Origin: Rhyacophila brunnea
Taxonomy: Eukaryota > Arthropoda > Insecta > Trichoptera > Rhyacophilidae
Length of the DNA: 64,000 nt
Direction of reading: 5' to 3'
Assembly (NCBI GenBank): GCA_022495005.1
Contig: JAGYXB010001067.1
Coordinates: 1,178,001-1,242,000 of the forward strand
Of the stretch, positions 56,463 through 64,000 are shown one piece after another. Numbering within the stretch: position 1 is the stretch's first letter; each line of letters starts with the position of its first letter. The position numbers and the translations under genes are program-made. Under the pieces are notes generated by a model. The model saw only the letters and a list, made by a program, of their open reading frames with translations. It did no database searches and was not told where the DNA came from.

Positions 56463-56848
56463 ATGTGTTTTTGCATATTTTTGTATGGTGCTGTCTTGGA
56501 CAGTGAGGGCAAGATAGCTGAAGGCATCTGACGCCTTCGAAATGAAGTGTTGAAATGTGGTATTGGTGCCGAATGAACACAAACCAGTCAATCATCCAGA
56601 GACTCTGGATAAAGAGACTACTCTGATATATTTGAGATGTTTTCTGCAGTTTTTTTGGTCATATTTGGGGCAGGCCAGAGAATCTTGAGAAACTTGTGGT
56701 TTTGGGTAGCCCCCAGGAAAGGCGAAGCAGAAGAGAAGCATCGTAGCTTACTGTGAGTATGTATCTCTATCATGAGTTAATAAGACGACTGCATTTCAGG
56801 GTGGTCACGATCGTCAGCCACGAGTGAACGACTAAGAAGAGAATAGAT
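56463..56848 (+). mobile_element. RTE-like LINE family L2, degenerate 3' part
   Basis: Broken frames give CVFAYFCMVLSWTVRA (cf. FLYGAESWTVRA), DAFEMKCWN, CFLQFFWSYLGQARE and LEKLVVLGSPQER. The end is GTCACGATCGTCAGCCACGA and GTGAACGACTAAGAAGAG, matching the L2 3' end at 36979. It retains the DAFEM section lost from that copy. Confidence 0.75.
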
Positions 56849-57205
56849 AACTAAAATTTGTGGAAGTTTTGACAACTCTTTTTAAATTTGTAACGACAAA
56901 ATTCATATCTGAACATATCTGAACAAAGTAAAATGTTGATTCGTTAAAATTGAATGTCCAGTAGTCGGAAGAATATTAATTCATAATTATTTTCATGTAC
57001 CTACTTACATACGCAAAGTGTGCCATTACTAGCTCTTGGATGAAGTTGAACTCAACAAGACAATGGTGACTTACCTAGGTAGTATATTATGTTTGACGCA
57101 CGCAACAGGGGAACAATAGTGAAGTTGCCATACCTGAAAATAAAAGAAAACATAATCAGTGACTTATATTGGCGATAAAAATATGCTTATGCTTAGTGCT
57201 CGGCC
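56849..57205. other. Unassigned spacer
   Basis: No gene or repeat recognised. Confidence 0.4.
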
Positions 57206-57372
57206 GTAGTCATTTGGCGGGCGCGGCGCGGCGGCGTCTTGCGAAACTCAAACGTATAACCGTGTGTATTATGACCCTAAAAAGACACTGTCTACGAACA
57301 TTTTTCACACGGTTATACGTTTGAGTTTTGCAAGACGCCGCCGCGCCGCGCCGCCCCCGCGCGATCACTACG
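57206..57372. mobile_element. GC-rich hairpin MITE
   Basis: Arms 57219-57266 and 57306-57353 are complementary over 48 bp with one mismatch: GGGCGCGGCGCGGCGGCGTC, then TTGCRAAACTCAAACG and TATAACCGTGTG. The loop is 39 bp. Weaker similarity extends outward to CGTAGTSAT on both sides. The outer arm halves are close to 100% G+C, unlike the flanks. Confidence 0.85.
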
Positions 57373-57430
57373 TTCTTGCACATAATAAGATTACCTACAT
57401 GTATATTTTATGTATGCATATAATATACTT

Positions 57431-57512
57431 CTCTTCTTGGTCGTGCACTCATGGCTGAGGATCGTGACCACATTTAAATTTCGCCATCCTTTGAGCGACC
57501 AAGACTTTCCAT
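57431..57512 (-). mobile_element. LINE L2, 3' terminal fragment
   Basis: Nearly identical to 36979-37060 (CTTCTTGGTCGT, ACTCATGGCTGAGGATCG, TGAGCGACCAAGACTTTCC). It is closer to that copy than the family's coding decay would suggest, so both insertions are probably young. Confidence 0.85.
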
Positions 57513-58139
57513 ACTACTTAATATACTTATAGGTAACCTGTTTGCCATACCGGATATTACCTGTTTGGGCCAATTATGATAGAGTTAATCCCTTACAAAT
57601 TCTCTACACACGTCTCATAATTATTGTCGCCATCCAGGCAGTTATCTTCAGACCATCAAAGCGTCAAGACTTGCACTAGTGTGACAACCCTAGCGTCATC
57701 AAAAGTAATGGTTCGGCCAATGCCGCGTCAATCACCGTAATTCATAAATTTCTTACTCACCCATCCGTCACAAATACAGTGTAACCATGAGAGTGATCGT
57801 ACTAGTTGTGTGAGTGCGGGAACACGGATCCAGCCCAGCACTCCCGCCATCTTAACATCATAAGTTAGTGCCTAGATTGATCCCTGTGTAACATTCCTCC
57901 CGTATCGAAATAATCCCCTTCTTACATTCCAATAAAAAGCGCCGCCATATTCCAATTTGGAAATACACTATTTCTACTAAATACACAATGTCAACAGATG
58001 TTCACAAATGAAAATAGCAAAATATTTTTCTGTCAATGCTTGCTAGCGAGACCAAGCTAAATTGTAATAAAGAAATTTCTTATTTCAATGGCCAGATTTT
58101 CACTGAAACAATTTGACGAAAGGTCGCATATTAAGAGCG
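57513..58139. other. Unassigned spacer
   Basis: No gene or repeat recognised. Confidence 0.45.
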
Positions 58140-58492
58140 CACTTCAGTGAAACGGTAAATAATTATCAACAGTAGGTGCGACGAAATTTCTCACTAGTTG
58201 CCAATTGGAGACTGACACGAGGTGTCCCGCACGTCGATTTGTTTTGTCATAGCGTCGGATGAAAATATTCTTAAATCGTGTAAAGATGACTAAAAAATTT
58301 ACGTATGTACTTAAAAAAGAAAACATGTCAATGAATATACTATTGTTATTATGAATATAACAATAAACATAACATTAAATTGACGCATGTTGGATTTTTA
58401 TGACAATTTATATTTCGTTCGGCACGCGTCATTTGCACGATCCGCGCATCGCCTAGCCACGATCTTTTTAGATCATGCCTCAACTGAAGTAT
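58140..58492. mobile_element. Repeat R4, copy 3
   Basis: CACTTCAGTGAAACGGTAAA at left, CAACTGAAGTATAG at right; collinear with 38810-39173 including CTTAAATCGTGTAA, AAAGAAAACATGTCAATG and GCGCATCGCCTAGCCACGAT. Confidence 0.85.
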
Positions 58493-58881
58493 AGCCTTAA
58501 TAAAATATGTATGTATTTCCATAAAAAGTTTATTTAGTATTGTTACATGTTGATAAATACACCAAAACTTTTCAGGTCGCTAGGGGGTGGTTTTGTTTAC
58601 TTGTACAAATTAACTAAGTAGTTACAGCACTGTTAGTATTGTTTCGGTGCTGACTGATGCATAAGTAAAAACCTCAGTAAGGCATGAATTATTGCTGCCC
58701 TCACCTGTGTAAGCTCTAAGTGACGACACGAGAAAAGTACGTCAGGTACGTGAAGGTAAAAATGAGGTGACTTGGGTCTTAAGGATGTAACATCGAAAGA
58801 AAAAGTATTGATACTTGAGTTGCCTAGAGGCGTAACTCACATTTTTCAATTTTGTTATTTTTTAGTTAAATATACCTAGTG
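58493..58881. other. Unassigned spacer
   Basis: No gene or repeat recognised. Confidence 0.45.
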
Positions 58882-59173
58882 ATTAGGCATAAAGCCCACC
58901 AAAAAAGCGTTCGGTGCGCTCACTACTGAGTAGGCCCCCTCCCACCCGCGCATTACCCTTCACCTATGTAATAAGTGCCCCATAACATAGCGTCTCTCAT
59001 AACAAAGCAATAAAAATATTATATTATTTCTCGGGGCTTGTAATTACGCAATAACTAAACAATGAGTTCTCTGTTATTAAATAAAATTACGTTGTATTTT
59101 CAATGATGTACACGCCACTTGTGAAATTTTGCGCGAGAGCCACTCGCTCCGTTAAGTGGGTTTTACGCCTAAA
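58882..59173. mobile_element. Possible TIR element
   Basis: TTAGGCATAAAGCCCACC at left and, on the complement, TTTAGGCGTAAAACCCAC at right, both followed by GAGCGAG/GTGCGCTCAC-like sequence. Weak; no TSD. Confidence 0.4.
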
Positions 59174-59206
59174 GGCATTTAATCTATATAAATAAAAATA
59201 GTTACC

Positions 59207-59396
59207 TGTAGTATTGTGGTCGATGTGCGTGGGCGAATTCTGAGAGACGCAGGTTCGATTCCTGCTGGGTGTCATATTTTTTTCAAAAAAGATTTTTTCT
59301 ATTGGTTATACAAGTGCTTTCAAACTATGTATGTTCAATAAAAATAATGTTACATTCTTAAATCTGGTGAATTATTCGTTGAATAAAAAATAGTGA
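59207..59396 (+). mobile_element. tRNA-derived SINE S2, copy 2
   Basis: A-box-like GTATTGTGGTCGATGTGCG; B-box region GCAGGTTCGATTCCTGC with a perfect 5-bp T stem. The body is TTTTTCTATTGGTTATACAA, TTACATTCTTAAATC and ATTCGTTGAATAAAAAATAG. Confidence 0.8.
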
Positions 59397-59669
59397 ATTA
59401 CACTGATTTTCACTTATTATAATATAGTCAAGTTAACGAAAAATTGGTTCCAAATCCTAAATTATGAAGAATGACATTACAGTACATACATGGGGCATCC
59501 ATGACCATTCAAAGCAATGTATTTAGAAGCTTTTTTAATGTTTCGTGGGGTTAGCATACCCTTCAGGGTTATTCATAATATGCCTCAAAATCCTAAGAGC
59601 TTTTTGTTTTAAGCCTGCTCAAAAAGACAGCAGTATCAATACCTGGTACAGTACTGATTTTTTCCTGAT
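59397..59669. other. Unassigned spacer
   Basis: No gene or repeat recognised. Confidence 0.45.
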
Positions 59670-60265
59670 ATTATTTATTTAAGAATACAAAACATTGTGG
59701 ACATAACAAATCTAAATTCAAGACTTATACAACATGAGATTTACATTATAACAAATATTACCCTCACAAGAGTGAAGAAGAGACTATAGAATATAATAAT
59801 AAAATAACAGAAAAACAAATTAAATCAAAACCTTAGACTTATAGATCAAAACATACTTTAGTACAATTTAATACAGAAAAATAAAATTTTGAAAACAAAA
59901 AACATACAATTTTACACAGAAAAATAAAGTTTCAAAAACAAAATGCAAAGTACATCACTGAAAATGTCTATGTCTTTAGGGAGCGCATTTACTAATCTTG
60001 CACCATCGCTAATGGTGCCTGATAGGCTTGACATGAGGAAACGGTTCCGGTCCAGAAAAAATCATGGCTGCGAACACGTAGGTAATTGGCAGGCGCATGT
60101 AAATTCAAATTTATTAGGACAACAGGATTGGAAACCATCCCTCGAGCTAACAAGCAAAAGTGTTTCAAGAGCAGAAGAGACCGACGAGATTCAAGAGAGT
60201 GAAAAGTAAGCATGACTATTGTAGAAAGGCAATCAGAAAATAATCATTTGACGAATTATTGAAAG
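59670..60265 (-). mobile_element. LINE family L3, ORF2 C-terminus and 3' UTR (best copy)
   Basis: Minus-strand reading gives LTFHSLESRRSLLLLKHFCL, LINLNLHAPANYLRVRSHDF and LRNALPKDIDIFSD. The pattern LSLE.RR......L......L...INL..P...LR....F and a final DIDIF is that of Jockey/CR1-type ORF2 ends. The 3' UTR is A-rich. The plus-strand ORF at 59943-60209 is a shadow. Confidence 0.72.
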
Positions 60266-60679
60266 GAAAATATTTAAATGTTTTATGAAGTAATGTAATG
60301 TCAACAGAGTATCGAAATACCGGTACTTTGTTTAGCATCCCTAGTTCCCAGACGTACGTTTGCCACCATATGAGTAGCAGCTCAAGGAAATTTATTCATG
60401 TTTTTACCTTTTCACCTGTACAAGACGTGAAAAATTGGTACTTAGACGTTGACAAGTGTAAAAAACGCTACGCCTTACGATTCCACGGAAGTAGGCTTTT
60501 AAGGATAATAATATAAACCATAAGCGAACGGAACGGATATACAATATTCTTCAAAAGACTGACGTTATATAAATGCGAATTATTTTTAATGATTTCTTGG
60601 TTATGGAATGTTACGACTGAGTGATGCCGACGATGGAGCACGTGTATCGGCTTACTAAGGGACACGAGCCAAGTGATCT
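60266..60679. other. Unassigned spacer
   Basis: No gene or repeat recognised. Confidence 0.4.
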
Positions 60680-60687
60680 TCTAGGCT

Positions 60688-61291
60688 AGTGTTTCCCACG
60701 TGCCCAAGTGTGGTACGCGTACCCTCTGGGGTATGGGAAGAGTTTGGTGAGGGTACGGGCTGCATCAGGCTTTGGCTGCACCCTTAATACAACATCAATA
60801 CAACACCCTTGCTAGAAGGTTTATCGCATAATTCTTGGAATTAGCCTCAGACGGTTCTTGAAAAATAAATATAAGGAGTATACTTTTACATCATTATGTG
60901 TATCCAGTTGTAACAAAGAAAATCCTGTAATAATCATGCCTTTTCTAACTTCATATCTATTGCTTTTTCAGCATTTGTAGACGTTAGGTCAAAAAAAGGA
61001 ATATGCTTATGGATGTGGAACCGCATCTCACATTAAAATTAATATCCAGGGAACCAAATTACGATGATCTATCGTCTCAACAAAACAATTTCATCATTCT
61101 CATTGATTATAAAAAATGTTATTTATAATATATCTTTTATTTATATTTTATTATGAATGATTTTTATTTTTCGTTTACTTATTATTATTTTGTTTATGTA
61201 CTAAAAAGGAAATATTAAATATATTTTGATTGTTATTAATTGACGAGGGGTACTCAGTATTACGAAAATTATAGAAGGGGGTACACAGATT
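60688..61291 (+). mobile_element. hAT transposon remnant (FAM200/SCAND3/ZBED5-like), 8-bp TSD
   Basis: The left end AGTGTTTCCCACGTG and GGTACGCGTACCCTCTGGGG, and the right end GGGGGTACACAGATT, have the look of hAT termini of this lineage. TCTAGGCT at 60680-60687 and 61292-61299 is a perfect 8-bp TSD. At 60990-61115 a plus-strand frame encodes KKRNMLMDVEPHLTLKLISR, then EPNYDDLS. This matches the last ~35 residues of FAM200/SCAND3-type hAT transposases (K.RNRL..E.DL...L....P....L). The rest of the transposase is gone. Confidence 0.8.
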
Positions 61292-61299
61292 TCTAGGCT

Positions 61300-62035
61300 G
61301 TGATGTCAGGTTAGCGGATAATAATTATGTAACCATCCATCACCCCCTCTCACTGATTGTTGATTTTCTCTTTAATGGAATGTCGTCGTTGGCTCATGTC
61401 CGTGTGACCTTATTGGGACATGGTTCAAATGCAGGTTCAATTCAGGTAAAGGTATGTTACATGAAGCCTCCATACAGTCTATCGAGTGGTTCAGATGATA
61501 CTTGTCTAATCAGTTGATTAAACGGAAACAATAATAAAAATTACAAATCAGATGCGACTAATTTACATACAAATCGGTGTCAAACACGTTCACAAAATGA
61601 TAGTCCGCCATTCTCGCGTGTTGGCCAAAATGTATTTATTATCAGCGACATATTATTATTACGTGTGCGAAAAAATATTTTCGTACGGCTCGTGTCAGCT
61701 CGATTATTCAGGAAGATAGCGAAGGAAAAATCATCCTGTTTTGATAGGATTCCGTGAGAAAACGTATTTTACAATTTGTTACACAATGTTTTTCTTATCC
61801 GATATAAAACGACCGACATATTGGAGATTACATACATTTTTACATCCATCAAATTCCTTTGAATCATAATATATCTGTTTCCAATATTAGTTTCAATTAT
61901 TTGTTTTCAAAAGGAATAATCTTTACGTTTAAATGTGTTATTTTTTATAAAATAAATTTACTACAGAACATTGTGACATTTAAATTTAAAAAAGAAATTA
62001 CAATCAAGCAAGTTAAATACAAATGAAACATAAAG
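61300..62035. other. Unassigned spacer
   Basis: CATGGTTCAAATGCAGGTTCAATTC near 61421 is faintly B-box-like. No gene. Confidence 0.4.
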
Positions 62036-62251
62036 GTCCAAATAGACTATATGACGATCGGGCACATATATGCTAAGAGCGATTTAGTGTCTATGATCAA
62101 ATCCATGCCATTCCGACATATTATACATACATATTGTATGACAGCTATGACATCGTATTTACACTCTGTGACACCCAATGAGATAGGACGCCAACATAAT
62201 AAACGGGTTTTTCGACATTTATATGACCGATCGTCATAGTCTATTTGAGCC
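62036..62251. mobile_element. Small MITE with ~27-bp TIRs
   Basis: GGTCCAAATAGACTATATG, ACGATCGG at left; complement of the right end GGCTCAAATAGACTATG, ACGATCGG. 216 bp, non-coding; the two 62-68-codon ORFs on opposite strands are by-products of the symmetry. Confidence 0.75.
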
Positions 62252-63617
62252 ATTACTCTTATACTCTAATTACATTGGCATATTGCGTCTGGCCCGATCA
62301 TCTGCCACGATTGCCAAAATCTATTATCTATGGTTTTTCCAGGATCGTGAACGATCTTGAGCAAATTGGAACCAATCCTATTTCCGCCTGCCACGATTCA
62401 CGAAGATTCAAGCGAAGATTGCCGAGAACGTACGAAAATATCCGAAGCTACCGCCCGCTTGCGAGGTTAGGTTTGACAGCTGAGTTTTGACGTTACATTG
62501 CGAGGGAAAACTGTTCAGTGTAGCCACCAATCTAACGAAGAAATAGTTTTCGGTCAACCTATATTATTAATAATAGCAACACTATGTTGATTTTAAACCA
62601 ATCAAAAGCAAGGACCAACGCGAACGAATCGTTGCATGTAATTATTGCTTATAGTGTAAAGACGACGGTCTCAACGGTCGGCGTGGGATCGTTTGACCTG
62701 TGCGTCTGACAATGTAAGTCTTTAGAAGAGAGAAGAAAAGAAAGTTTACAATATAGATGTCGCCAGTTCATTGGGATGATTTAAAACAGACATAATATGA
62801 GTAGGTACTAAATTAATCTACACTTGCCTCCATATTTCGGTTAGTAAATATCAAATAATGCTTCGATTACCGTCACACCCAATCAATAGGTCAAGTACAT
62901 TGACAGACTCAGATCAAAAAACGTATGTGATCGACAAAAAAATAACCGTTCGAAGCGCTAGTTATAAGGGTTAAGCATATTGGGAATCACTGATATAGAA
63001 GATTTTTATATTTTTCAAAAATTTTAATACATAGGTATTTTGATAACACCGGTTAATGATAGAGTCTGAAATGACGACAAGAAATCTGGTAATACATAAT
63101 TACAAAGCGGTGTCCCTAGTAATAACAAACGACTTTTGAGCAGGCTCCCGACATCTTGAATGGATTCCCTGAAAGACTATACCTACCACCACCACTGCTG
63201 CAGATACAACGGCCTCTATTTAATAGAATATCAAACAATACCGGTGTAATGAACGCAGGACAATGACGGGTTTATGAATAACACGACCCTTGACTGGAAG
63301 CTTTCTAAATTACCGCACCTACTTCAGACTGTTGAGTCAGGCCGCAAAGTTTTGTGCCGGGATGATTTATTGAAATTTCTCTAGAGGAAGCCTGCGATAC
63401 CTACGTCATATCATTCGTGTTTATAAAACAAAACAGCGTGTGAATAAATTATGTCCACTAGTGAGTGATATTTCTGAACGTAGAACACGTAGATAATATC
63501 CGGCTTCGCGTTAATGACTTTTTGTTGAAGCGATATGGCGGCGTGATGGTATACAGCAGCATTGCCAATATGTATAATAATAATACCCTAATATTTAGTA
63601 TGTTTGCGTGAATCAGT
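62252..63617. other. Unassigned spacer
   Basis: No gene or repeat recognised; the 81-codon ORF at 62245-62490 has no motif. Confidence 0.4.
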
Positions 63618-64000
63618 GGTGAAGGGTAGAGGGAGGCTGTTAAGATCCGCTATAAATAGAGCACACTAAACCTTTTCAGTCATACGTATTTGTTTGCATT
63701 GAACCAAGACTACAATTTACAGATGGTGTTGGTGAGATTTTAAGATTCAATTGAACCCTGCGAAAACGAAACCATAATAGATAATAATAGTCAATATTTC
63801 TAAAATTATGCCATTAAATCATACATCATTTTAGATATTTTATAGATAATATTTTTTATCTATTATAGTTTGGTTTAGGCAGGGTTTAATGAATTTAAAA
63901 AAATGAACCAACAGTATGTGTAATATGTATTTCTAATTCAACGAAAACAAATAAGTTTGAATGAAAAAGTGTGCAAAATTTTGTCAGCTCGCCCAAAATA
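63618..64000. mobile_element. Long-TIR element LT1, copy 2 (runs off the window)
   Basis: Left arm GGTGAAGGGTAGAGGGAGGC, TGTTAAGATCCG, TATAAATAGAGCACACTAAA, CAATTTACAGATGGTGTTGG. The facing arm lies from about 63855 to the edge (complement TTTGCACACTTTTTCATTC, TATTTGTTTTCGTTGAATTA, TGTTGGTTCATTTTTTTAAA). Without the internal tandem arm seen in copy 1. Confidence 0.75.

Noticed and set aside
59211..59275. Functional tRNA gene
   Set aside because: The T arm is perfect, but the sequence continues into a repeated SINE body and the D and anticodon arms do not fold as a canonical tRNA.

Overview
The window looks like a gene-poor, AT-rich stretch of an insect nuclear genome. No cellular protein-coding gene, rRNA gene or functional tRNA gene can be supported in it. 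Evidence for an arthropod: recurrent TAGGTACCTA-type microsequence, RTE-type LINEs ending in a TGATGATGAT tail, tRNA-derived SINEs, many hAT-like transposons, and a degenerate TTAGG-like block. Lepidoptera and Hemiptera both fit; the order cannot be settled from the sequence. The region may be intergenic or inside a long intron.

Most of what can be named is transposon-derived. The left part (1-13 kb) holds a 677-bp hAT element with a perfect 8-bp target-site duplication (TSD), an RTE 3' fragment, a hAT transposase relic inside a pair of inverted repeats, a tRNA-derived SINE (S1), and the best-preserved coding unit of the window. That unit is a minus-strand LINE derivative with a complete CCHC-finger ORF1 and an ORF2 cut down to part of the endonuclease. 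It has a 5' end, a poly(A) tail and a 10-bp TSD, and it sits inside an older plus-strand Jockey/CR1-like LINE whose coding sequence resumes on the other side. Several inverted-repeat elements follow at 10.7-13.3 kb, including a PIF/Harbinger-like MITE.

The middle part (13-35 kb) contains a P-element-like MITE (15.7 kb), a hAT MITE (16.3 kb), and a nearly full-length but frameshifted RTE-clade LINE (18.8-21.75 kb, 12-bp TSD). It also has a 0.45-0.5 kb repeat (R3) interrupted by a LINE 3' end, and three copies of one hAT MITE family (HM1). Each HM1 copy is flanked by an 8-bp TSD; one is interrupted by a different MITE and one by an S1 SINE.

The right part (35-64 kb) holds LINE 3' remnants of several lineages, two more R3 copies, and a longer P-like element with the same termini as the 15.7-kb one. 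The longer copy carries what looks like the start of a THAP domain. Also present are a 117-bp perfect tandem duplication, three copies of a MITE carrying TGACGTCA, a foldback element, two hAT elements with 8-bp TSDs, a GC-rich hairpin, and SINE S2. Nesting order and TSDs give a relative chronology for many insertions. The most notable items are the half-LINE, the P-like pair and the nested HM1 series.
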